Part shown: positions 1-7,786 of the stretch, piece by piece
Layout: the number at the start of each line of letters is the position of its first letter
Numbering within the stretch: the first letter of the stretch is position 1
NCBI GenBank assembly: GCA_002709225.1
Contig: PAQH01000067.1
Coordinates: 1 to 49,832 of the forward strand
Reading direction: 5' to 3'
Origin: Planctomycetaceae bacterium
GTDB taxonomy: Bacteria > Planctomycetota > Planctomycetia > Pirellulales > Pirellulaceae
Length of the DNA stretch: 49,832 nucleotides
Notes under the pieces: generated by a model
Database searches by the model: none
The model's input: only the letters and a program-made list of their open reading frames with translations
Told to the model about the DNA's origin: nothing
Translations under genes and position numbers: made by a program

Positions 1-633
1 GGTTCATTGGCGAACTTGCCGGCAATTTGCGAGTTGGCGGACCGCTATCAAGCGCTGGTCATGGTGGACGACTCACACGCTGTGGGGTTTATGGGGCAGC
101 GGGGGCGCGGCACGCCTGAACATCACGGTGTCTCGGACCGAGTCGACATCTTGACCGGTACGTTGGGGAAAGCGCTAGGTGGTGCGAGTGGTGGTTACAC
201 CAGTGGCCGCGCCGAGATCGTCGAGTTGCTCCGGCAACGGTCGCGACCTTATTTGTTTTCCAACTCGTTGGCCCCTCCGATCGTAGCCGCCTCACTGAAG
301 GCGATTGAGTTATTGTCCACATCGACGACGTTGCGCGATCGTCTGGCAAGCCATACACGGTATTTTCGAGAGCGGATGAGTGGTGTGGGGTTGGAAGTCT
401 TACCCGGTGAACATCCGATCGTTCCGATTATGCTCGGAGAGGCAACGCTGGCATCCAAGGTGGCGGATCAGATGCTCGCGAGAGGTGTTTATGTAATCGG
501 TTTTTCGTTCCCAGTAGTACCGCGTGGTACTGCTCGAATCCGCACTCAATTGTCAGCGGCGCATCGCACAGAAGACTTGGATTTTGCCGTCGCGCAGTTC
601 TCGGCAGTTAGGGATGAGCTGGGCATCTCCTGA
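1..633 (+). CDS. kbl: glycine C-acetyltransferase (2-amino-3-ketobutyrate CoA ligase), 3' part
   Basis: PLP-dependent enzyme that cleaves 2-amino-3-ketobutyrate with CoA to glycine and acetyl-CoA, the second step of threonine degradation after threonine dehydrogenase; cytoplasmic. The reading frame is open to the first base of the window, so only about the last 210 of roughly 395 residues are present and the true start lies upstream. Visible family motifs are VDDSHAVGF (cofactor-ring region), [14 protein letters not shown] with the Schiff-base lysine, [15 protein letters not shown], and [11 protein letters not shown] near the C terminus. These match Kbl better than the related AONS (BioF) or ALAS enzymes, although the fold is shared. 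A tdh partner would be expected outside the window. The stop is followed by three 14-bp tandem repeats and a convergent M81 gene. Confidence 0.93.
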   Translation, partial: GSLANLPAICELADRYQALVMVDDSHAVGFMGQRGRGTPEHHGVSDRVDILTGTLGKALGGASGGYTSGRAEIVELLRQRSRPYLFSNSLAPPIVAASLKAIELLSTSTTLRDRLASHTRYFRERMSGVGLEVLPGEHPIVPIMLGEATLASKVADQMLARGVYVIGFSFPVVPRGTARIRTQLSAAHRTEDLDFAVAQFSAVRDELGIS

Positions 634-639
634 CCACGT

Positions 640-681
640 GTTCCATGTCATTCGTTCCATGTCATTCGTTTCATGTGATCC
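640..681. repeat. three tandem 14-bp repeats
   Basis: Two exact copies of GTTCCATGTCATTC (640-653 and 654-667) are followed directly by a third copy with three changes, GTTTCATGTGATCC (668-681). The array fills most of the 68-bp gap between the convergent kbl and M81 genes. It has no spacers, so it is not CRISPR. It could be a slippage product. Confidence 0.85.
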
Positions 682-701
682 GTTGAGCGGCAGGTTGCGC
701 G

Positions 702-2213
702 TCACGCAGGCGGTACCACTTCGCTAGTCCAGGTGGTGTCGCGTTCAAAGGGGAACATCGGTTTGCGCCGGCGCTGGAAGTTGAGAGCTTCCATGTCGGC
801 CGTCGTACAACCCGCTGTGTTGACGCGGATTAAGTGAGGGCAGACGGGCGCGTACGCGGCGACGGGTGCGTTGACGCCCTTGGCCACCAGTAGGTGGAAC
901 GCACGGGGGTCGATATTGCAACTGATCAGTTGCTGCAGGCTGAAAGGAGGCATCCTTTCACTGGTCAGCATCACTGTCAGGCCGTGATCAGATTGAACAA
1001 CGGCGGTGGGGCCCTGGTCGCAATCCGTCAGGCCTCCGTGCCGTGCTTCGGGTTCGGTGAATTTACCGTCATGGAGGCTGACGACTTGGAATTCAGCGGC
1101 CAGCGGTTCGCCGTGCTGTTGGTCGGTTTTACCCCCCAGCTTCATCTGGAGACGTGCCGCGGGGCCGGCGTCGACGGCCTGCTGGACACTTTCGGGGTCA
1201 TAGAGACAGACAAAGCTGTCGGGGATCTGGCGTCGCCAGATCTCTTGTGCCAGGAGGGTGGAATCAGCGGGCGAGCCGCCGCCTACGTTATCGCCCATGT
1301 CGAGCAGGCAGACTGGCCCGTCAAGGCTGACGGCGCGGTCCAGTGCATCAGCCGGTTCGATCATTTGGCCAAGGTACTCGTCGCGGTGAGACCACAGATA
1401 CCCACCAAGCTCGGCGGCCAGTTGCTGTGCCAGGGTGAGATTCTGGTCGGTCACCACGATTGCCGCTGAGCCCATTTCTGCGACGTCAGCATAGGGGAAA
1501 CCTAGCATGATGCTGTTACTCAGGACGGCCGGATTGGAACACATCCGGTCTGCCAGTTCATAGAGTCCGCGGAGTTGCGGTTCACTGGTCAATTGTCGTT
1601 CAATATTAATGGCCAGTGGTGGCAGGCAGGCCGCCATCGTCGGTTGGACTTCGCCGCGCAAGGTGCGCGCCATCAGTTTTGCGGCTTCCACGCCGCGGGC
1701 GCGTTGATCGAGATGGGGATTGGATCGGTAGGAGATCAACGCGTCGCACGCATGGACCATCTCCGGCGAAAGGTTCCCGTGTGGGTCGAGTGTTGCAATC
1801 AGGGGGACATGCAGTCCCAGGTGAGCCCGCACGACGGAGAGCCAATGGCCATCGGCGTCTGGATATTCCTCGCTGACAGTAGCTCCGTGTGGCGCCAACA
1901 GCCACCCGTCGAGGGGGCCGTGCTGTGCGAGCGTCTTCTCGATTGCGGCGAAGAGGCGGCTGAGCAACTGGTCAAACGTTTTCGCTGTGATCGTTCCGTA
2001 CGGCGTCGCCCGGCCGGCAAAGACCCCTATCGGTTCGATGCCAGCAGCTTCCAGGCCCTCAAAGAAGCCGCCCACTTCGTGGTGGGATGCCCCGATCTGG
2101 GATCGTACCTGGTCACCCTCAAGCAACCAGCTTTGCTCGAAGTGTTCCAGGTGAGTGGGTTGCGAAATGAAGGTGTTGGATTCGTGCAACAGAGCCAGAA
2201 TGCCGACGCGCAT
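702..2213 (-). CDS. M81 family metallopeptidase (MlrC-like)
   Basis: Zinc metallopeptidase of the M81 family, whose founder MlrC takes part in microcystinase degradation of linearised microcystin. Most homologues act on unknown small substrates. The 503-residue length fits the family. Seen here: N-terminal MRVGILALLHESNTF; a GASHHEVGGF segment with a candidate ligand at E46; APHGATVSEEYPDADGH around 108-123; TLDPHGN with D143 and H145; and NPHLDQRARG with H167. D143, H145 and H167 line up with the Asp-x-His...His zinc ligands known for MlrC. The start at 2213 was chosen because MRVGILA is the conserved family N terminus; the frame runs on upstream to 2432 but that part lacks family character and overlaps the divergent RraA gene. 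No signal peptide, so probably cytoplasmic. It is head-to-head with the RraA-like gene across 114 bp, which suggests a shared catabolic role. The true substrate is unknown. Confidence 0.88.
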   Translation of the reverse strand: MRVGILALLHESNTFISQPTHLEHFEQSWLLEGDQVRSQIGASHHEVGGFFEGLEAAGIEPIGVFAGRATPYGTITAKTFDQLLSRLFAAIEKTLAQHGPLDGWLLAPHGATVSEEYPDADGHWLSVVRAHLGLHVPLIATLDPHGNLSPEMVHACDALISYRSNPHLDQRARGVEAAKLMARTLRGEVQPTMAACLPPLAINIERQLTSEPQLRGLYELADRMCSNPAVLSNSIMLGFPYADVAEMGSAAIVVTDQNLTLAQQLAAELGGYLWSHRDEYLGQMIEPADALDRAVSLDGPVCLLDMGDNVGGGSPADSTLLAQEIWRRQIPDSFVCLYDPESVQQAVDAGPAARLQMKLGGKTDQQHGEPLAAEFQVVSLHDGKFTEPEARHGGLTDCDQGPTAVVQSDHGLTVMLTSERMPPFSLQQLISCNIDPRAFHLLVAKGVNAPVAAYAPVCPHLIRVNTAGCTTADMEALNFQRRRKPMFPFERDTTWTSEVVPPA

Positions 2214-2327
2214 GAAAGGTCCCCAGGGAGAAGTGTTTTCGTGCAGTAGGTTGTTGGAAGTCTCCGCTAAATGCGGCAGAATATCAGCGGACAGCGTTGT
2301 TTTCCACTCCTCCAATAGCGGGAACTC

Positions 2328-2996
2328 ATGTCGAACACTCCTCCCGACGAAATCACGATCCCCATGATGCGTGAGGCGTTTTACTCTGCGGTTGTTTCTG
2401 ATGCATTGGATTCGCTTGACTACAAGACGCAATCACCACGGCTTGCGCTGGCGCCGCTGACGACGGGCGGTGTGTTGATCGGCCGTTGTAAAACGACACT
2501 TTGGTCAGATCTATTTCACGACGACCCGCGGCCGTACGAGCTCGAGCTGAAGGCGGTTGATGCGTGCGTGACAGATGATGTCTTGATTGCCGCCGCCGGT
2601 GGTTCGATGCGATCAGGAATTTGGGGGGAGCTGCTCTCGACCGCGGCCATGAATCAGGGGTGTGTCGGTGCCATAGTGGATGGAGCGGCCCGGGATGTGG
2701 CCCCGATGCGCACGATGGGTTTTCCCTGCTTTGCTCGCGGAACCTGTGTTTATGACAGCCTTCACCGTCAGCGTGTGGTCGAACTCGACGTACCTGTTGA
2801 GATCGGTGGGGTTGTCTTTAGCCCGCGTGACCTGGTGATCGCGGATGAAGATGGGGTGGTGGTTGTCCCGCAGGCGATTGAAAAGGAGGCGATATCCCGA
2901 GCCTGGGAGAAAGTGCACGCTGAGAATGTTACGCGTGATGCGATTCGTAACGGGATGCGGGCCACCGAAGTCTACGAAAAGTACGGGATTTTGTAG
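2328..2996 (+). CDS. RraA family protein (HMG/CHA-aldolase-like)
   Basis: Member of the RraA / 4-hydroxy-4-methyl-2-oxoglutarate aldolase family. Such proteins either cleave or decarboxylate 2-oxo acids with a divalent metal, or (E. coli RraA) bind and inhibit RNase E. The 222 residues include the family core: GGSMRSGIWGELLSTAA (phosphate or substrate loop), GAIVDGAARDV with the Arg-Asp pair used for metal and substrate in the aldolases, GFPCFARG, and the late VIADEDGVVVVPQ segment. Retention of the catalytic-type RDV motif favours an enzyme over a pure RNase regulator. The start at 2328 is the first ATG of a well-conserved frame; the Shine-Dalgarno site is weak. The divergent M81 metallopeptidase gene is the only close neighbour. 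The annotation 'demethylmenaquinone methyltransferase' sometimes given to this family is historical and not supported. Confidence 0.87.
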   Translation: MSNTPPDEITIPMMREAFYSAVVSDALDSLDYKTQSPRLALAPLTTGGVLIGRCKTTLWSDLFHDDPRPYELELKAVDACVTDDVLIAAAGGSMRSGIWGELLSTAAMNQGCVGAIVDGAARDVAPMRTMGFPCFARGTCVYDSLHRQRVVELDVPVEIGGVVFSPRDLVIADEDGVVVVPQAIEKEAISRAWEKVHAENVTRDAIRNGMRATEVYEKYGIL

Positions 2997-2999
2997 TGC

Positions 3000-3021
3000 C
3001 CCGTCGGTTTAACCGCGCGGG
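3000..3021. terminator. hairpin between convergent genes, possible bidirectional terminator
   Basis: The perfect inverted repeat CGGTT-T-AACCG is flanked by outer CCCG and CGGG arms, giving an interrupted palindrome. It sits in the 35-bp gap between the stop of the RraA-like gene (2996) and the stop of the BBP7 gene (3032). There is no strong T tract on either side, so intrinsic termination is only a suggestion. Confidence 0.35.
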
Positions 3022-3031
3022 ATTTCGAGGC

Positions 3032-4852
3032 TTACCATCGGTAATCCAAACCCGCGTGGAATCCTTGTGCCCAGAAGTCTTGGTGTCGGAACGCAAACTC
3101 CGGCCGTTCGGGGCCGCTGAAGGGGACCGACTCGGGGGGCAGTAACTGAGGATTCAAATCCCGCTCGATGCTGTCGGTTGGGCGAACCACATTTGTCCAG
3201 TAGATCAGTGAGTAACCAAGCGTGAACCGTAGTTGCGGTGTGAGAAAGACCCCGACGGTTGCTTGCGCTTGGGGAATCAGTCCCAGTACATTCCTTTCGT
3301 GTATTCCGGAATTGGTACGTTGGGCAAGCAGCCCTCCTGCCAGCAGGGTTTCCGTTCCACCGAGGTCTGTATGAACGGTCTGGCCGGAGATGTTCACCAA
3401 TTGATGAACGTTGCCGACCGCCACGCGACCTAGCAGATCGAATGTCCATACGTGGCGCTGTGCTTGCCAGTGAAAACCGATCTCTCCGCCTTGGAAATCG
3501 TTGGTGGTATCGAACTGGTCACTGACCGCCCAGCGTTCAATGGATCCGATAGGCTGCGTTTGGCTAAGCACAGAGAGGTTTTCTTCAAACTCCATAAACT
3601 GAAAACCGAGCAGGAGGTTGACGCGAGAATAATAGGCGCAGCCGGGACCACAGGTCGTTTCCTGGGGAAAGTCGCGACAACCCAGGAACCTCACTAAGTG
3701 GAGTGACGCACTTCGCATTGAGGTGCTGGCGCGTACTTGCACCGCGCCGTCGCTGAGTTGCGGATAGGCCAGCAGGTAGGCGTCTTCCCCGGGAACTTGA
3801 GGGTTTCCGAGGTCATCCAGGGGATGGATATTGAAGAACGGTTGGGCCAGCACGTCCACTCCGTTCAAGCTGGAGTCTTGTGCGACTTCGTAATTCAGAT
3901 TGTTGAGCACCAGGTAATCGCCCTCGATGCCCCAGACACGTGCCGGTCCCAGCCAGAGACCGACACGCACGCGTCCACCGCCGCGCCGGTCGGCGAGCAC
4001 ATCTTCTGCACCAACCAACGTTTGGGTGCCCGGTTCGCCGAGGATACCGGCTTGCTCGATAGGTGTGGCAGCGGGGCTGGTGCTGACCAGTGATGGGATC
4101 GACATCCCGGCGCTACGCCAATACAGGTACTCAGCACGCACCCAGGCCGCACCAGCGGGCCCACACGCATAATCGGGCAATGCGCCGCATTGCGGACAGC
4201 GGTGTGAAGGATTGTCGAGGAGGTCAAGATCATGGAGCCGGGTACCGACTGGAGTGGGGATTTCGAGTGTTCCGAGGGTGGCAGCTCCGTCGTTGAGTTC
4301 GCTGGCGGGAGGTTGGATTGCCACGGGCGTCTGGCCGCTTCGCGAGACCCATCCGGCGGGTAGTGTTTGCGAAATACTATCCGAGAGATACGCGGGTTCG
4401 GTGTGGTGTGCGGGTTCAGTGTGGCCATCGTGGTGGCTGTGGCTGTCTGCGCCCGGAACGGCGTCCAAACTGTCCGAGGGTGGCATGCTGGAGGCAACCG
4501 TCGCGCCAATTCGTAGATATCCGACGTCGATATCGGATCGGTTCCAGCCCTGCCCTCGCATCCGCACGGTACGGCCGACAAAGGTCCGGAGCCGGGTCGA
4601 GTCCGCGCTGTAGATGCGATAGCGAATGCCCGTTTGCAGGTCGCGCAAAGCGTATGTCGTTTTTCCATTCAACCCATTCTGACGTCGTTCCAGTTTGCCA
4701 CGTACCGTGCGCAGCGATTCAACACGCGGCTGCGAGTCGACACGAGATTGAATCGGTGTGTCCGGGGTGGTCTTGTCGCCGGAGAATCCACTTGTCGCCA
4801 CCGAAAGTGACGATAAGGAGACGGCCAGCCAGATAGGGTGAAGCCGTGGCAT
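3032..4852 (-). CDS. BBP7 family outer-membrane beta-barrel protein
   Basis: Secreted planctomycete protein of 606 residues. The chosen start (4852) gives a clear signal peptide, MPRLHPIWLAVSLSSLSVA; the frame continues upstream to a GTG at 4921 but that adds no recognisable family sequence. Residues about 45-120 form a small predicted beta-rich region (VRGKLER ... VRMRGQGW). A histidine-rich spacer follows at about 138-155. A cysteine cluster at 219-230 (CPQCGALPDYAC) leads into the BBP7 barrel, which begins WVRAEYLYWRSAGM at about 237 and ends with an aromatic C terminus, HAGLDYRW, typical of barrel strands. The alternating hydrophobic strands and the GF...LRFTLGYSLIYW segment support outer-membrane location. 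The function of BBP7 proteins is unknown; they are common in Pirellulales. It is divergent from the DUF1549 gene cluster across 413 bp. Confidence 0.85.
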   Translation of the reverse strand: MPRLHPIWLAVSLSSLSVATSGFSGDKTTPDTPIQSRVDSQPRVESLRTVRGKLERRQNGLNGKTTYALRDLQTGIRYRIYSADSTRLRTFVGRTVRMRGQGWNRSDIDVGYLRIGATVASSMPPSDSLDAVPGADSHSHHDGHTEPAHHTEPAYLSDSISQTLPAGWVSRSGQTPVAIQPPASELNDGAATLGTLEIPTPVGTRLHDLDLLDNPSHRCPQCGALPDYACGPAGAAWVRAEYLYWRSAGMSIPSLVSTSPAATPIEQAGILGEPGTQTLVGAEDVLADRRGGGRVRVGLWLGPARVWGIEGDYLVLNNLNYEVAQDSSLNGVDVLAQPFFNIHPLDDLGNPQVPGEDAYLLAYPQLSDGAVQVRASTSMRSASLHLVRFLGCRDFPQETTCGPGCAYYSRVNLLLGFQFMEFEENLSVLSQTQPIGSIERWAVSDQFDTTNDFQGGEIGFHWQAQRHVWTFDLLGRVAVGNVHQLVNISGQTVHTDLGGTETLLAGGLLAQRTNSGIHERNVLGLIPQAQATVGVFLTPQLRFTLGYSLIYWTNVVRPTDSIERDLNPQLLPPESVPFSGPERPEFAFRHQDFWAQGFHAGLDYRW

Positions 4853-5265
4853 CGGGGTGGAATGGTCACTTGAGAAGGGAGAAGAGAGGAGCAGCGGAGA
4901 GGCTTGTAGGTAAGGAGCCACTTTCTGGTCAAGGCCATTTTCCTGAAGCAGCGGTTGGTTTTGGTTCGTTCACGCTGTTGCCCGGTCTGAGGGCGCGACA
5001 CCGGGGCCTGGCTGGAATCCCATCAAGAACCGTAAAGGCACGCGCCTACGGTGTTTCTGGTACTCACGCGGTGGGTGCGTTCGACTACCAATTGAAGTGA
5101 ATTGGCGGTAAAATCTACGGTTGTGGTGATGGTCCCGGATATGGCTGTCGTCACTCGATTTTTTGACGGCGTCTGACGTTCCCAGAGATGCTCGCAGTAG
5201 CAGGAGAATGTTTCACCGACGTGCCGGTTCTCTATTGGTCTGACTTCAACCTGGGTGCTTCCACT
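4853..5265. other. 413-bp divergent intergenic region with a bulged hairpin
   Basis: This gap separates the BBP7 gene (minus) from the DUF1549 cluster (plus). I see no credible gene. It contains an inverted repeat at 5030-5051, CCGT-aa-AGGC, loop ACGC, GCCT-ACGG (8 bp with a 2-nt bulge), followed by TGTTTC. A -10-like TAAAAT (5109-5114) and a -35-like TTGACG (5163-5168) lack well-placed partners, so no promoter can be assigned with confidence. Confidence 0.5.
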
Positions 5266-7710
5266 ATGCGACTGTTGTTCCCGTTAGCTTGCCTGATCCT
5301 GGTAGGCCTGCTGCCGACCGGGGAGCGGGGCGCTGCCGCAGCTGCCGAACCGGTGGCGGCTGGCGCTTTTCAAGTGCACCCGGATGCAGTTGAACTGGTT
5401 GGACCGGGGGCACTGCGCGGCTTACTGGTTCGTGCCCGCAGCGAGGACGGGAGAGACTTGGATCTCACCCAGCGGGTGATGTACCAGACGGATTCGCCCC
5501 ATTTTCGGGTCGATAACCGAGGTGTGGTGAGAGCTCTCTCTGATGGGACTGGAACCGTCGAAATTCACTACCAAGATCAGCAGCAGACGGTTGCGGTCCG
5601 GGTGTCTCAGACAACGGTTCCCCACGCATTCCATTTCGAAGATGACATTCTGCCGATTCTCAGTAAATACGGATGCAATACCTCAGGTTGTCATGGCAAG
5701 GCAGAGGGCCAGAACGGCTTCAAGTTGTCCGTATTTGGTTTCGATCCACTCGCCGATTTTGCGGCTTTGACCAAGGAAGGTCGTGGACGACGGACCTTTG
5801 TCGCCGCGGCGGAACGCAGTCTGTTATTGACCAAGGCTTCTGGTGGAATTCCCCACGGTGGAGGTGTACGCATTGCGCTCGATTCCCGGGAATACAACAT
5901 GTTGAAAGATTGGGTCGCCGCGGGCACGCCGTTGGGAAAACCCGATGCGCCACGAGTCGAGCGGGTTGAGATTCAACCCGCCGAAGCGGTGTTGGGTATG
6001 CAGGCAAGTCAGCAGCTGCGCGTGATGGCCTACTATTCTGATGGTCGCGAGGTGGATGTCACGTCGATTGTCAAATACCAATCGAACAACGAAGGTCTGG
6101 CGTCGGTTGATGCGGCCGGCGTTGTGCGCATCGGTTCCGTGCCGGGGCAAGTTGCCGTCATGGCGACCTACATGGGTGCTGTAGATACTTTCCAGGCGCT
6201 GATTCCAAGGAAGGAAGCGATCAGCGACTACCCGGCAGTCAGTGAAACCAATTTCATTGACGGACTTGTCCATGCCAAGTTGCAGAAACTCAACATTATT
6301 CCCTCCGGCCACGCCACAGATTCGGAGTTTTTGCGACGTGTCTACTTGGACATCATCGGCACGCTACCGACCGCGGCAGAGTCCCGCGCGTTTCTGCAGG
6401 ATGAACGGGCAGACAAACGGACGCTCCTGGTAGACAGTCTACTCGAGCGGCCAGAGTATGCAGTTTTTTGGGCGATGAAATGGTCAGATTTATTACGGGT
6501 TGATCGACGCGCACTGGGCCATAAGAACGCGTATGAGTATTACACCTGGATTCGCAAGAGCTTTGCCCGTAATCGGCGTTACGACCAGTTTGTCACCGAT
6601 ATCCTGGCGCTGCAGGGCCCCACAAAACAGGCGCCCCAGGTGAATTTTTACCGCGTAGTGGGAGATGCCGGGAAACTCGCCAGCGCCGTGTCCCAGGTGT
6701 TTCTGGGGGTGCGGATCGAATGTGCGCAATGCCACCACCACCCGTTTGATCGCTGGAGCCAGCGCGATTATTACGGCATGTCAGCCTTTTTCCAGCAAAT
6801 CAGTCGCAAGGGTACCAGTCGCGGCGAGATCCAGCTGGCGACCGGTGACCCGGAGACCAAACACCCGAGAACGGGCCAACCGGTCTATGCTTACCCGCTG
6901 GGTGAACCAATGCCAGAGGAGTCGCCTCCCGGTGATCGTCGGCAGGTACTGGTGAAGTGGATGACAGGGCCTGAGAATGCGTGGTTCGCCCGCAATCTGG
7001 TGAATCGGATGTGGGCGCATTTCATGGGGCGCGGGTTGGTGGAGCCGGTGGATGACCTGCGCGATACCAATCCGCCGAGCAATCCTGCGTTGATGGAAGC
7101 GTTGGCAGAGCACTTTGTCGCCAGCGGTTTTGATATTCACCAGTTGATTCGCACGATCACCGCCTCACGAAGTTACCAGCGGTCGTCGAAACCGAACGAG
7201 ACGAATCAGGAGGACGAGCAGAATTACTCGCGTGCTCTATTCAAGCGGCTTGATGCGGAGGTGCTGTTCGACGCGGTTTGTAATGTGACCGGACATCGGG
7301 AGAAATTCACCGGTGTGCCTCATGGGTTCCGTGCAATCGAGTTGTGGGACAGTGTGGTCGATCACTATTTTTTGAGACTGTTTGGGCGACCTTCGCGCAA
7401 AACGGCCTGTGAGTGTGAACGGGTGGGCGAGCCGACGGTAGGGCAAGTCCTGCATGTGCTGAATTCACCAGAAATTACCGCGATGATCGGACATGAGGCA
7501 GGTCGGATTGCGGATTTGGTCGATACTACAAAGACCGATCAGGATTTGGTCGAGCAGCTTTATTTAATGTTTTTTAGTCGTTTTCCAAGTTCAGCCGAGC
7601 AGCAGACGGCATTGAACTATCTCCAGCAGTCTTCCGGGAGTCGGCGAGACGACGCGGAGGACCTCGCTTGGAGTCTGATGAACACGCTGGAGTTCGTCTT
7701 TAATCACTAG
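5266..7710 (+). CDS. secreted DUF1549/DUF1553 protein with two BIG2 domains and cytochrome-type motifs
   Basis: Large exported planctomycete protein of 814 residues. The start at 5266 was chosen because it opens a signal peptide (MRLLFPLACLILVGLLPTG, then an Ala-rich cleavage region). Order seen: Ig-like BIG2 domain (about 35-115); a haem-type region with C137-x4-C142-H143 (GCNTSGCHG); a second BIG2 domain (about 230-315); DUF1549/PSCyt2 (about 329-540) with C486-x2-C489-H490 in CAQCHHHPFDRW; and DUF1553/PSD1 (about 570-790) beginning near ARNLVNRMWAHFMGRGL. The C-x4-CH spacing is unusual for haem but I recall it as typical of this BIG2 subfamily. Proteins of this type are thought to be periplasmic or surface redox or polymer-handling components; no activity is proven. 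It heads a plus-strand set with DUF1501 (76 bp downstream) and the PPC protein. Confidence 0.9.
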   Translation: MRLLFPLACLILVGLLPTGERGAAAAAEPVAAGAFQVHPDAVELVGPGALRGLLVRARSEDGRDLDLTQRVMYQTDSPHFRVDNRGVVRALSDGTGTVEIHYQDQQQTVAVRVSQTTVPHAFHFEDDILPILSKYGCNTSGCHGKAEGQNGFKLSVFGFDPLADFAALTKEGRGRRTFVAAAERSLLLTKASGGIPHGGGVRIALDSREYNMLKDWVAAGTPLGKPDAPRVERVEIQPAEAVLGMQASQQLRVMAYYSDGREVDVTSIVKYQSNNEGLASVDAAGVVRIGSVPGQVAVMATYMGAVDTFQALIPRKEAISDYPAVSETNFIDGLVHAKLQKLNIIPSGHATDSEFLRRVYLDIIGTLPTAAESRAFLQDERADKRTLLVDSLLERPEYAVFWAMKWSDLLRVDRRALGHKNAYEYYTWIRKSFARNRRYDQFVTDILALQGPTKQAPQVNFYRVVGDAGKLASAVSQVFLGVRIECAQCHHHPFDRWSQRDYYGMSAFFQQISRKGTSRGEIQLATGDPETKHPRTGQPVYAYPLGEPMPEESPPGDRRQVLVKWMTGPENAWFARNLVNRMWAHFMGRGLVEPVDDLRDTNPPSNPALMEALAEHFVASGFDIHQLIRTITASRSYQRSSKPNETNQEDEQNYSRALFKRLDAEVLFDAVCNVTGHREKFTGVPHGFRAIELWDSVVDHYFLRLFGRPSRKTACECERVGEPTVGQVLHVLNSPEITAMIGHEAGRIADLVDTTKTDQDLVEQLYLMFFSRFPSSAEQQTALNYLQQSSGSRRDDAEDLAWSLMNTLEFVFNH

Positions 7711-7786
7711 GTGCACAACGCGGTCGATTTGATCGGCAGTGTGAAGTCAGATCGTCGCGCCACACCAAATAAAACGGAGGAACACC

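Noticed and set aside
640..681. CRISPR array
   Set aside because: Repeats are 14 bp and directly adjacent with no spacers.
894..1469. 191-codon open frame on the plus strand
   Set aside because: It lies wholly antisense to the M81 metallopeptidase gene, which has clear family motifs; the translated product resembles nothing and has no signal or domain.
3895..4668. 257-codon minus-strand frame overlapping the BBP7 gene
   Set aside because: Same strand but another frame inside the BBP7 gene, which keeps a signal peptide and barrel pattern. Composition (Pro/Arg/Ser-rich) is typical of a shadow frame.
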